Assembly (NCBI GenBank): GCA_011372835.1
Contig: DSAJ01000131.1
Span: 1-5,219 of the forward strand
From: Methanomicrobia archaeon
Lineage (GTDB): Archaea > Methanobacteriota_B > Thermococci > Methanofastidiosales > NM3
DNA length: 5,219 nucleotides
Reading direction: 5' to 3'
Shown: piece after piece, positions 1 to 5,216 of the stretch
How the letters are laid out: the number at the start of each line of letters is the position of its first letter
Position numbering within the stretch: position 1 is the first letter of the stretch
Notes under the pieces: model-generated
Databases searched by the model: none
Told to the model about the DNA's origin: nothing
Seen by the model: only the letters and a program-made list of their open reading frames with translations
Position numbers and translations under genes: made by a program

Positions 1-618
1 AGCCGCAATGGTCGCGAGCGTGAAGACGAGAAGCCATACCCAAAACGGACTGAGGCGGTGTTTGATCGTTGCCCACGTGTAGCTGAGGGCAAAGAAGAGC
101 ACGGCCAAGTCAAAGACCAGGTAGATTGCGGTCATCCTCATGGTCTGTCCATCGATCGATTCACCGCGGTATCCGAGGAAGTAGTACCCCAGCGCAACCG
201 CTACAAGCATCGTGATGCAGAGGGCGACGACTTGGGCCCGGGCCTTAACGTACTGTCGGAGCGACGGATATGCCGTAACAAGCGCAACGACCATGATCGC
301 AAATCCGAGCAAGTAGAACGCATCGAACGAGAGAGAGTAGGCCAGGACCTCCCCCCCGTTGTTCGTGAGTGCCCAGAGCACCTCTGCCAGTGCCCAGGGT
401 ATGGGCGCGAACACGAGTATGCCCATCGAACGTTTCAGCGCCCTGACGGAGTAGTTGACGATGACGACGTACCCCGCTATGAATATGAAGAATGGCAGAC
501 CGAAGGTAAGCGCATCAGTGTATAGTGCCTCATAGCTAAAATTGAATTCATATGGCAATATTATTAGAGCGAGCAAGATTAGAAAAATGGGCAAGGTTTT
601 TTTTGCGCTATGGGGCAT
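1..618 (-). CDS. Polytopic membrane protein, N-terminal part (C-terminus off the left edge)
   Basis: The reading frame is open on the minus strand from an ATG at 618-616 to the window edge, giving 206 residues that begin MPHSAKKTLP; a stop lies upstream in frame at 637-639. Hydrophobic segments fall at about residues 8-22, 34-55, 66-84, 95-116, 127-147, 161-181 and 190-206, so at least six and probably seven helices. Short basic loops (LKR at 61-63, RQYVKAR at 121-127, KHR at 186-188) would face the cytoplasm. The part at 71-115, with PWALAEVLWAL and then SFDAFYLLGFAIMVVALV, resembles the membrane sensor regions found ahead of histidine-kinase or GGDEF modules in archaea and bacteria. That is a pattern impression only; any signalling domain would lie outside the window. 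A TATA box about 32 bases upstream implies its own, nearly leaderless transcript. I do not recognise the family firmly. The frame itself is well supported by uninterrupted coding with membrane-protein composition. Confidence 0.8.
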   Translation of the reverse strand, partial: MPHSAKKTLPIFLILLALIILPYEFNFSYEALYTDALTFGLPFFIFIAGYVVIVNYSVRALKRSMGILVFAPIPWALAEVLWALTNNGGEVLAYSLSFDAFYLLGFAIMVVALVTAYPSLRQYVKARAQVVALCITMLVAVALGYYFLGYRGESIDGQTMRMTAIYLVFDLAVLFFALSYTWATIKHRLSPFWVWLLVFTLATIAA

Positions 619-645
619 ATTATCGTTTAACTTTCCTTAAAGGCT

Positions 646-656
646 GTATAAATACA
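646..656 (-). promoter_or_regulatory. TATA box for the membrane-protein gene
   Basis: The minus strand reads TGTATTTATAC across this span, with the core TATTTATA at 647-654 centred about 32 bases before the ATG at 618. With the usual archaeal spacing of about 25 bases from TATA to transcription start, the mRNA would begin near 622-625, leaving a leader of only a few bases. A GGAAAG further upstream (about 632-638) is too distant to be a convincing ribosome-binding site. Confidence 0.55.
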
Positions 657-662
657 TTTCTC

Positions 663-698
663 TAAAAATGCTTACAAACTGTGATTCTAAGCAAAAAA
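663..698 (-). terminator. Termination region of tRNA-Phe transcript
   Basis: On the minus strand, downstream of the tRNA-Phe 3' end, there is a run of six T (complement of 693-698), about 24 bases past the gene. It is followed by TGCTTA...TAAGCA (complement of 688-693 and 669-674, a 6-bp stem with a 13-base loop) and then a run of five T (complement of 664-668). Archaeal RNA polymerase stops at T-runs without needing a hairpin, so the first run may be enough. The stem followed by Ts makes a good back-up stop before the TATA box of the downstream membrane-protein gene. Confidence 0.5.
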
Positions 699-721
699 GG
701 GGTGTGAAGAGAAGAGGGAGG

Positions 722-796
722 TGGCCCGAGCCGGATTTGAACCGGCGAAATACTAGATCTTCAGTCTAGCGCCTTCCCAGACTTGGCGATCGGGCC
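722..796 (-). tRNA. tRNA-Phe (anticodon GAA)
   Basis: The minus strand folds as a complete 75-base cloverleaf. The acceptor stem GGCCCGA/TCGGGCC has seven pairs, with discriminator A73 as expected for Phe. The D-arm is GCCA/AGGC with loop AGTCTGGGA, holding A14, G15, G18-G19 and A21. The anticodon stem CTAGA/TCTAG encloses loop CTGAAGA, so the anticodon is GAA. The T-arm GCCGG/CCGGC encloses TTCAAAT. CCA is not encoded; the bases after A73 are CCT. Oddities: A13 faces A22 in the D-stem, position 9 is C, and the variable region TATTTC has six bases instead of the usual four or five. There is no intron. It lies 56 bases downstream of tRNA-Thr on the same strand, so the two may share a transcript. 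Confidence 0.95.
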
Positions 797-821
797 ATTT
801 CACTGCTTTTTATCGCGTACA

Positions 822-834
822 CGTTAAAAAGTTT
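822..834 (-). promoter_or_regulatory. Probable TATA box of tRNA-Phe and/or T-run terminator of tRNA-Thr
   Basis: The minus strand reads AAAACTTTTTAACG here. TTTTTAA is centred about 32 bases upstream of the tRNA-Phe 5' end at 796, the right distance for a TATA element, and the AGAAAA just before it could serve as a BRE. The same five-T run lies about 25 bases after the tRNA-Thr CCA end and could end that transcript. The two roles cannot be separated from sequence alone. Confidence 0.4.
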
Positions 835-852
835 TCTCTTTTCCGCATGACA

Positions 853-929
853 TGGAGCCCCGAGCGGGATTTGAACCCGCGGCCTCCCGCTTACCAAGCG
901 GACGCTCTACCATGCTGAGCCATCGGGGC
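853..929 (-). tRNA. tRNA-Thr (anticodon GGT), CCA encoded
   Basis: The minus strand gives a regular cloverleaf of 74 bases (929 to 856) followed by an encoded CCA (855-853). The acceptor stem is GCCCCGA/TCGGGGC with discriminator T73, the base usual in archaeal tRNA-Thr. The D-arm is GCTC/GAGC with loop AGCATGGTA. The anticodon stem TCCGC/GCGGG (one T-G pair at the top) encloses loop TTGGTAA, so the anticodon is GGT, reading ACC and ACU. The variable region is AGGCC, and the T-arm is GCGGG/CCCGC around TTCAAAT. All canonical invariant positions are present and there is no intron. Confidence 0.97.
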
Positions 930-954
930 AACACGTAGAAGACCAATTCATTTT

Positions 955-968
955 TGTTTATAAATTTT
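955..968 (-). promoter_or_regulatory. TATA box and BRE of tRNA-Thr
   Basis: The minus strand reads AAAATTTATAAACA, a strong archaeal TATA box (TTTATAAA, 957-964) preceded by an A-rich BRE-like stretch. Its centre is about 31 bases upstream of the tRNA 5' end at 929, predicting a start near 935 and a short 5' leader for RNase P. The core is palindromic, so it could also face right, but it is about 115 bases from ahcY, too far to be that gene's core promoter unless there is a long leader. Confidence 0.65.
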
Positions 969-1003
969 ACTGATAACCCCTTTTTGGCCCATATCATTAT
1001 TCA

Positions 1004-1043
1004 AAGAATCATTTCCCTCCCCAAGAATGTGATTTCGAGGGAA
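1004..1043 (+). promoter_or_regulatory. Inverted and direct repeats upstream of ahcY: candidate operator
   Basis: TTCCCTC (1013-1019) and GAGGGAA (1037-1043) form a perfect 7-bp inverted repeat separated by 17 bases. It ends just before the AT-rich box that probably serves as the ahcY TATA element. Overlapping it, AAGAAT occurs at 1004-1009 and again at 1023-1028, each followed by an ATTTC, giving direct repeats 19 bases apart. Position and symmetry suit binding by a dimeric regulator near the BRE/TATA site. No known operator consensus is recognised; chance is possible in an AT-rich spacer. Confidence 0.35.
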
Positions 1044-1044
1044 T

Positions 1045-1053
1045 CTTAAAAAA
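1045..1053 (+). promoter_or_regulatory. Probable TATA box of ahcY (leaderless transcript)
   Basis: CTTAAAAAA is centred about 27 bases before the ahcY ATG at 1076. With standard archaeal spacing, transcription would start at or within a few bases of the ATG, making the mRNA leaderless or nearly so. This agrees with the lack of a well-placed ribosome-binding site: the nearest candidate, GAGGT at about 1059-1062, is 13 bases from the start. The box is not a perfect consensus TATA. Confidence 0.45.
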
Positions 1054-1075
1054 TGATGAGGTCGTCGTTTCTCTC

Positions 1076-2311
1076 ATGAGCGATTCAAACGATCTCGTGG
1101 CATCCGGCGAGCGCAAGATACGGTGGGCAGCATCCCACATGCCTGTCGTCTCCGCCCTGGAAAAGCAGTTTGCTTCTCAACGTCCCTTCGAGGGGGCCTC
1201 CGTCTCGTGCTGTCTCCATCTCGAGGCCAAGACGGCCTACATGGCGTATGTGCTTCACAAGGGTGGCGCACAGGTAGCATTGTGCGGAAGCAACCCGCTT
1301 ACGACCCAGGATGATGTGGCCTACGCCTTGCATGAGCGGGGCATCACGGTCAATGCACGGTACGGCATCGATGACGAAGAGTACTACAGGAATCTCAACA
1401 AGACACTCGACATAGGCCCTTCGGTCATCATTGATGATGGTGGGGATCTGGCGCATCTCGTACACACCGAACGCGACGAACTCTTGCCGTCCGTGCGAGG
1501 CTTGTGCGAGGAGACGACGACAGGCGTCATCCGGCTCAAGGCCATGGAGCGCGAGGGAAGCTTGAAGTTCCCTGCGTTTGCCGTCAACGACGCCAAGTGC
1601 AAGTACCTATTTGACAACAGGTACGGCACGGGGCAGTCGACACTCGATGGCATCATGCGCACGACCAATCTCATTATCGCAGGCAAGGTATTCGTGGTGG
1701 CTGGATATGGATGGTGCGGGCGTGGCATTGCCATGCGCGCAAAAGGACTGGGCGCCAACGTCGTCGTCACCGAGGTCGACCCCATCAAGGCCATTGAGGC
1801 CCATATGGATGGATTTCGGGTCATGACCATGGATGAGGCAGCTCGCATCGGAGACATCTTCGTCACGGCCACGGGATGCAACAAGGTGATCCGTCAGCGC
1901 CATTTCATAACGATGAAGGAAGGGGCGATACTTGCCAACGCAGGACATTTCAACGTTGAAGTCGATGTCGTCGGCCTGGAACAGCTTGCAGAGGAGCAAC
2001 GTTTCTCTCGCAAGGACATCATGAGCTACCGCATCGGCGATAAGTGGCTCCACCTCCTTGGAGAAGGGAGGCTTGTAAATCTCGCATGCGCCGACGGGCA
2101 TCCCGCGGAGATCATGGACATGAGTTTTGCTCTGCAACTGCTCTGTGCAACCCATATCCTCGGTCACGACCTCGAGCCGCGCGTCTACGGCGTACCGCAT
2201 GACATCGATGAACGTGTTGCACGCATGCGCCTTTCGGCGTCGTCAATATCCATCGACGAGCTGGACGAGGAGCAATGCGCCTATCTTTCATCATGGCGTC
2301 ACGGAACGTGA
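1076..2311 (+). CDS. ahcY: S-adenosylhomocysteine / S-inosylhomocysteine hydrolase
   Basis: A complete 411-residue NAD-dependent cytosolic enzyme that splits S-adenosylhomocysteine (or S-inosylhomocysteine, as in some methanogens) into homocysteine and nucleoside, relieving product inhibition of SAM-dependent methyltransferases. Visible motifs: CLHLEAKTA at 46-54; IIDDGGDL at 118-125; EETTTGV at 145-151; NDAKCKYLFDN at 171-181, whose Lys176 and Asp180 match the catalytic human Lys186/Asp190; the Rossmann NAD site VVAGYGWCGRG at 207-217 with Glu233 for the ribose; ATGCNK at 265-270; NAGHFNVEVD at 288-297; and LLGEGRLVNLACADGHPAE at 327-345. It ends YLSSWRHGT, lacking the C-terminal Lys/Tyr extension of bacterial and eukaryotic enzymes, and is about 20-60 residues shorter than those, as is usual in archaea. 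Glu50 and Lys52 replace the Thr and Glu/Gln that contact adenine in the human-type enzyme, so the substrate base is open. The first ATG keeps the usual GERKI...HMPV start. Monocistronic; its end overlaps the convergent MFS gene by 21 bases. Confidence 0.97.
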   Translation: MSDSNDLVASGERKIRWAASHMPVVSALEKQFASQRPFEGASVSCCLHLEAKTAYMAYVLHKGGAQVALCGSNPLTTQDDVAYALHERGITVNARYGIDDEEYYRNLNKTLDIGPSVIIDDGGDLAHLVHTERDELLPSVRGLCEETTTGVIRLKAMEREGSLKFPAFAVNDAKCKYLFDNRYGTGQSTLDGIMRTTNLIIAGKVFVVAGYGWCGRGIAMRAKGLGANVVVTEVDPIKAIEAHMDGFRVMTMDEAARIGDIFVTATGCNKVIRQRHFITMKEGAILANAGHFNVEVDVVGLEQLAEEQRFSRKDIMSYRIGDKWLHLLGEGRLVNLACADGHPAEIMDMSFALQLLCATHILGHDLEPRVYGVPHDIDERVARMRLSASSISIDELDEEQCAYLSSWRHGT

Positions 2312-3451
2312 GCGTGTGGCATAGAAGTATGCCGTAAAAATGACGAGAACGACGAGGAACGCAGCAGCGATGTGGAAGAGGTAGCGTATCGAGTAAAGGT
2401 CGGTGACGGCACCGACGATGAAGGGGGCAACATATGCAAGCCCGAACCGGGCAAAGAACATGATGCCATAGACCGTGCCCTTCTGCCCCGTTGGCGCCAC
2501 CTCCCCTATTATCGTATTAGTGTAGAGGTTGATCGCAAAGTAGCTGAATCCGAAGAAGATGAGGCCGACAAGCAGGGCCGAATACGCCTCTGTCATCATG
2601 ATCGCGACGCTTGCGAGCGCAAGCAGCGTGGTGACAAGAAATGGCCTGGAGGCGCCGAGCCTATCGCGCAGTTCTCCGGCGATGATCTGGGAGACGCCGC
2701 CCATGAGGAGCAGGAGTGTGACGAGAGTTCCGCCCTCGAACGTGTTTTGCTGGAATATTATCGAGGTGTAGGAGGGCAGCATCGTGACGATGCCCCGGTA
2801 GGCAAGGCCACCAAGCATCGTGATGACAAGCAGTAGCAGGAAGGGACGGGCCAGCATGAACGAGCGTCCCCCCTCTTCAGACGGTGGGCTTTCGAAAGAA
2901 AACGTGCGCACAGAGACAAGGAGTGAGAGCACGACGATCCCTATGGCGACGAGCAGAAGAAAGACGGGCCGCCACCCCCACGTGTATGCGATAAACCCCG
3001 TGGTGATGGGCGCACCTATCTGTCCGACGTTTCCTATCATGCCGTTGATGCCAAAGGCGCGCCCCATCTCGGATGTGTACATGCACGATATCATGTTGAA
3101 TGCCGAGGGGTGGTACGTGCTCGACGCGATGCCGAGCAGGAGCAGGAATGCGATGAACACGTAGGACGACGTAGCGAAGTAGAGGCCCAGGCCTGCTACG
3201 ATGGCAAGGACGACGCCGATGATGTTGACACGTATCGCACCTATGCGGTCAGAGAGGGGACCGAAGGGGAGCGCCCCGAGGCCAAAAAGGATGCCCGACG
3301 CGGTCACTGCCAGCGATATGAGCGTGAAGCTCAGGCTGAATTCGTCCTTGAGCAGGAGGAGCAATGGAGGTATCGATAACATGCATGCGTGGCTGTATGC
3401 ATGCCCCAGTGACGAGATGAGGAGCACGCGGCGTCGGGAGTGGGCCATCAT
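2291..3451 (-). CDS. MFS efflux transporter, fosmidomycin-resistance-like
   Basis: A complete 386-residue major facilitator protein of the inner membrane, with about twelve hydrophobic helices in two halves and a hydrophilic central loop at about 183-199 (FSFESPPSEEGGRS). Motif A, GPLSDRIGAIR, is at 64-74 after helix 2, and a second copy, GELRDRLGASR, at 259-269 marks the repeat in the C-terminal half. GHAYSHACM in helix 1 (16-24), the PPLLLLLKDEFSLSF stretch (28-42) and the STYHPSAF motif (111-118) resemble the fosmidomycin-resistance (Fsr) branch, which are proton-driven drug exporters. Archaea make isoprenoids by the mevalonate route, so fosmidomycin is unlikely to be the natural substrate. 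Third gene of the operon: its ATGATG start overlaps the alaX stop, and the AGGTGA ribosome-binding site (3455-3460) sits inside alaX. The second ATG (3448) has better spacing from that site than the first (3451), so the protein may be one residue shorter. The 3' end overlaps ahcY by 21 bases. Confidence 0.93.
   Translation of the reverse strand: MMAHSRRRVLLISSLGHAYSHACMLSIPPLLLLLKDEFSLSFTLISLAVTASGILFGLGALPFGPLSDRIGAIRVNIIGVVLAIVAGLGLYFATSSYVFIAFLLLLGIASSTYHPSAFNMISCMYTSEMGRAFGINGMIGNVGQIGAPITTGFIAYTWGWRPVFLLLVAIGIVVLSLLVSVRTFSFESPPSEEGGRSFMLARPFLLLLVITMLGGLAYRGIVTMLPSYTSIIFQQNTFEGGTLVTLLLLMGGVSQIIAGELRDRLGASRPFLVTTLLALASVAIMMTEAYSALLVGLIFFGFSYFAINLYTNTIIGEVAPTGQKGTVYGIMFFARFGLAYVAPFIVGAVTDLYSIRYLFHIAAAFLVVLVIFTAYFYATRSRSVTP
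2315..2336 (+). repeat. Hairpin directly after the ahcY stop codon
   Basis: GGCATA (2318-2323) and TATGCC (2328-2333) pair perfectly around a GAAG tetraloop, and the stem extends three more pairs outward (two G-U, one T-A) to 2315-2336. It starts four bases after the ahcY stop. No T-run follows on the plus strand, so it is not a classic terminator. It could mark or protect the ahcY mRNA 3' end. It also lies inside the C-terminal codons of the convergent MFS gene, so both transcripts would contain a hairpin here. Confidence 0.4.
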
Positions 3452-4632
3452 CGCTCACCTGCCACAACCTTCCATGCCCGTCTGAGCGCCTCAGGTATGG
3501 CGTCACAGGCCGGGCCGTGCCCCGTCGCGAAGTGCATGCCGCCACCACCTTTTCCCGCAATGGGAACGAGGGCTTCGTTCATTGCATCACGCACATCGAT
3601 GCCGTTGTCCCCGGATGAGGCGAAAAAGAGAGTGGCACCCCGGGACGAGCATGCCGCTGTCAGCGCAACGCACCGTTTAGTCGTTACAGCACGACGTGCG
3701 AGCTCTCTGGCGCGTTCCACTTCGTCATAACTGGCGCTGATGACCTTCACGCCGTCCACGTCCCATGCATCGTGCAGCGCCTTCTCGAGATCCAGGTGCG
3801 CCCGTTGTTCCATGAGATATTGCGTGCGTCGATAGAGGGCCTCCTTTTCCTCTTTCAGCGCGCAGAGCCGCTCATCAAGCGCTGAAGGGGGGGCGTCCAG
3901 ACGCCTTGACATCGCATTGATGACCGCACCATGCCCCCGTAGCAATGCAAGGCATCGTATGCCGCAAACGAACTCAATGCGCCAGCTGTGTCCCTTCTTG
4001 TGCCAGTGGGGTATGTGGACGAGTCCCACCTCTGCGCTACTGGAACAGTGCGTTCCGCCGCATGGTGCCTTCTCGATGTCCTCGATCTCGACGATGCGTA
4101 CGTCGCCTTCCACCTTTGGGGCCTTTCGAAGCTTTCCGATATCGACTGTACGTGCGACATAGCAATGGATGGGATGATACTCCCTGATGATCGTATTTGC
4201 CTCATCCTCGATCGTACGGACGTCGTCTCCCGTGAGCTCAGTAATAGGTATGTCTATCGTGGAATGTCGCGCGCCTATGTGGAGCGACTCCGTTTCGGCG
4301 CCGAAACGTCTGAATATGACGTGGGAGATGATGTGCTGGCCGGTATGCTGCTGCATGTGGTCGATCCTTCGGTCCCAGTCGAGCATGCATTCGACCGTCT
4401 TGTCAGTACACCGACCTTCGATATGATGGAGCACTTCACCGTCGTTTGCACATACGTGCATGACCCTGTGGCCCGCTATGGTGCCTGTGTCGCACGGCTG
4501 ACCGCCGCCTTCGGGATAAAAACAGGTCGTGTCGAGCACGAGGATGTCGCCGTGCGTTCCTGTTTCCTTTCGTACGACGGTGCTCACACATCCGCGCATG
4601 TATGCATCGTCAAGATAGAGCTTGTTTGTCAT
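3448..4632 (-). CDS. alaX: Alanyl-tRNA editing protein AlaX-L (trans-editing hydrolase)
   Basis: A 394-residue cytosolic protein related to the editing half of alanyl-tRNA synthetase. Such proteins hydrolyse mischarged Ser-tRNA(Ala) or Gly-tRNA(Ala) in trans. The N-terminal beta-barrel includes FYPEGGGQPCDTG (38-50). The zinc-binding editing core follows, with HTGQH (His96, His100) and CGGTH (Cys191, His195), matching the HxxxH and CxxxH ligands of the family; all four are intact. A charged coiled-coil-like linker runs at about 245-290, and the end is a DHHA1-type domain with VEGDV-independent glycine cluster GKGGGGMHF at 360-368. This domain, absent from short AlaX forms, assigns it to the long class. 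The start is set at the ATG at 4632, which gives the typical MTNKLYLDD opening and has GTGATC two bases upstream; an in-frame ATG at 4653 would overlap the DUF2284 gene by 17 bases. The gap to that upstream gene is four bases, and its stop overlaps the MFS start. No synthetase aminoacylation domain is present, so this is not a broken alaS. Confidence 0.95.
   Translation of the reverse strand: MTNKLYLDDAYMRGCVSTVVRKETGTHGDILVLDTTCFYPEGGGQPCDTGTIAGHRVMHVCANDGEVLHHIEGRCTDKTVECMLDWDRRIDHMQQHTGQHIISHVIFRRFGAETESLHIGARHSTIDIPITELTGDDVRTIEDEANTIIREYHPIHCYVARTVDIGKLRKAPKVEGDVRIVEIEDIEKAPCGGTHCSSSAEVGLVHIPHWHKKGHSWRIEFVCGIRCLALLRGHGAVINAMSRRLDAPPSALDERLCALKEEKEALYRRTQYLMEQRAHLDLEKALHDAWDVDGVKVISASYDEVERARELARRAVTTKRCVALTAACSSRGATLFFASSGDNGIDVRDAMNEALVPIAGKGGGGMHFATGHGPACDAIPEALRRAWKVVAGER
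3455..3460 (-). promoter_or_regulatory. Ribosome-binding site of the MFS gene, inside alaX
   Basis: The minus strand reads AGGTGA, a strong match to the archaeal 16S 3' end. Measured from AGGTG, four bases separate it from the ATG at 3451 and seven from the ATG at 3448, favouring the second. The site lies within the last codons of alaX, and the alaX stop overlaps the start codon, so ribosomes finishing alaX could re-initiate here. Confidence 0.6.
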
Positions 4633-4634
4633 CA

Positions 4635-4640
4635 GATCAC
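4635..4640 (-). promoter_or_regulatory. Ribosome-binding site deciding the alaX start
   Basis: The minus strand reads GTGATC, complementary to the GATCAC of the archaeal 16S 3' end, two bases before the ATG at 4632. The site overlaps the TGA stop of the DUF2284 gene, so termination and re-initiation are physically linked. It supports starting alaX at 4632, not at the in-frame ATG 21 bases upstream. Confidence 0.5.
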
Positions 4641-5149
4641 TCGAGCAACACAAGCGAATACCAGTTCTCCTCGTCGTCTGGACATACGAGGGTCTTTAAG
4701 GGCAGTCCCAGTGCATGGACCGTGGCGAACACATCGATCCCCATTGCCTGCATAGATGGACGCGCCTTGTACTGGTACGGGCATGGATCGGGGAACATGC
4801 ATGGTTCGCAGAGGTGACATCCCGCAATCGAGAATGCGAAGTAAAGGCCGTCGTAATACGCCTGGCGTTCGATGGAAAACGAGATCTCCTGATTCTTATT
4901 TTCCGTTGGCGCATGTATGAGCATTATGGTGGAGTACCTGTCAAGCATCTTCTTGAACTCGTCCACAGGGATCCTCCCAGGTGTCGACGGGCACGTCCAT
5001 TTCCTTCCCCATTCCTCGCAGCCGTACCTGCACTTGAGATAACAACGGGGGTCGAGCCTTACATCGTCCGGCGCGATGAAGCGAACATGTCGCGCACCCT
5101 GTTCATATGCCATCGCCTCGTAGTGTTCGTATCTCTCATCTCCGTCCAT
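4637..5149 (-). CDS. DUF2284 predicted metal-binding protein
   Basis: A complete 170-residue soluble protein, no signal peptide or membrane segment. It carries two cysteine clusters: C36-x3-C40-x3-C44-x8-C53 in a stretch reading CYLKCRYGCEEWGRKWTCP, and C111-x2-C114-x2-C117-x5-C123 in GCHLCEPCMFPDPCPYQ, followed by the family-typical RPSMQAMGIDVFAT (130-143). A ninth cysteine is at 156. The cluster layout, the KWTCPS turn and the C-terminal GIDV region match DUF2284 proteins, found mainly in anaerobic archaea and bacteria and annotated only as predicted metal-binding. Eight clustered cysteines could hold two Fe-S clusters or zinc sites; which is not decidable here. First gene of the operon with alaX and the MFS exporter. 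The ATG at 5149 is preceded by GTGAT (5153-5157), a match to the 16S 3' end, and by an in-frame stop at 5162-5164. Catalytic or electron-carrier function is unknown. Confidence 0.9.
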   Translation of the reverse strand: MDGDERYEHYEAMAYEQGARHVRFIAPDDVRLDPRCYLKCRYGCEEWGRKWTCPSTPGRIPVDEFKKMLDRYSTIMLIHAPTENKNQEISFSIERQAYYDGLYFAFSIAGCHLCEPCMFPDPCPYQYKARPSMQAMGIDVFATVHALGLPLKTLVCPDDEENWYSLVLLE

Positions 5150-5177
5150 GATATCACAGAGTCAGATATATGAATGG

Positions 5178-5190
5178 GTTTAAATTATTT
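5178..5190 (-). promoter_or_regulatory. TATA box of the DUF2284-alaX-MFS operon
   Basis: The minus strand reads AAATAATTTAAACC, with the TTTAAA core at 5179-5184 centred about 33 bases before the DUF2284 start at 5149. That predicts a transcript start near 5156 and a leader of roughly seven bases, just enough for the GTGAT ribosome-binding site. An alternative AT-rich element, ATATAT at 5166-5171, is too close to the start codon to be the TATA box unless the real start is internal. Confidence 0.5.
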
Positions 5191-5207
5191 CTCTTTTTCT
5201 AGGACAA

Positions 5208-5216
5208 CCTTTATAA
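5208..5216 (+). promoter_or_regulatory. Possible divergent TATA box at the right edge
   Basis: CCTTTATAATCC contains TTTATAAT, a good archaeal TATA sequence, about 64 bases upstream of the minus-strand operon and thus poorly placed for it. Facing right, it would start transcription near 5239, just outside the window, suggesting a divergent neighbour. The core is nearly symmetrical, so orientation is not certain. Confidence 0.35.

Noticed and set aside
58..525. Plus-strand open frame of 155 codons opposite the membrane-protein gene
   Set aside because: The encoded peptide is highly charged and low in hydrophobic structure, with no recognisable motif. The opposite frame gives clean transmembrane helices and has a promoter, so this is an antisense shadow.
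930..1075. Possible small RNA or riboswitch in the spacer before ahcY
   Set aside because: The only structure is the 7-bp palindrome with a 17-base loop. No SAH-riboswitch-like core is visible, and the likely transcription start leaves no room for a leader RNA.
1607..2200. Minus-strand open frame of 197 codons opposite ahcY
   Set aside because: It is fully inside the strongly conserved ahcY coding region, and its translation shows no recognisable domain.
3381..3404. Two copies of ATGCATGC spaced by eight bases, able to form a hairpin
   Set aside because: They lie in the MFS gene and encode part of helix 1 (the HAYSHACM region). GCATG/ATGCA words are frequent across this window, so codon choice explains them better than a regulatory site.
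3448..4653. Possibility that the AlaX gene is a fragment of alanyl-tRNA synthetase
   Set aside because: It starts with the family's own MTNKLYLDD opening, has a ribosome-binding site and complete editing plus DHHA1-type domains, and lacks any remnant of the catalytic domain upstream, where an intact DUF2284 gene sits.
3988..4755. Plus-strand open frame of 255 codons opposite alaX and the end of the DUF2284 gene
   Set aside because: It is long, but it lies antisense to two well-recognised proteins, spans their junction and shows no family motifs. Long antisense frames are expected in GC-rich coding DNA.
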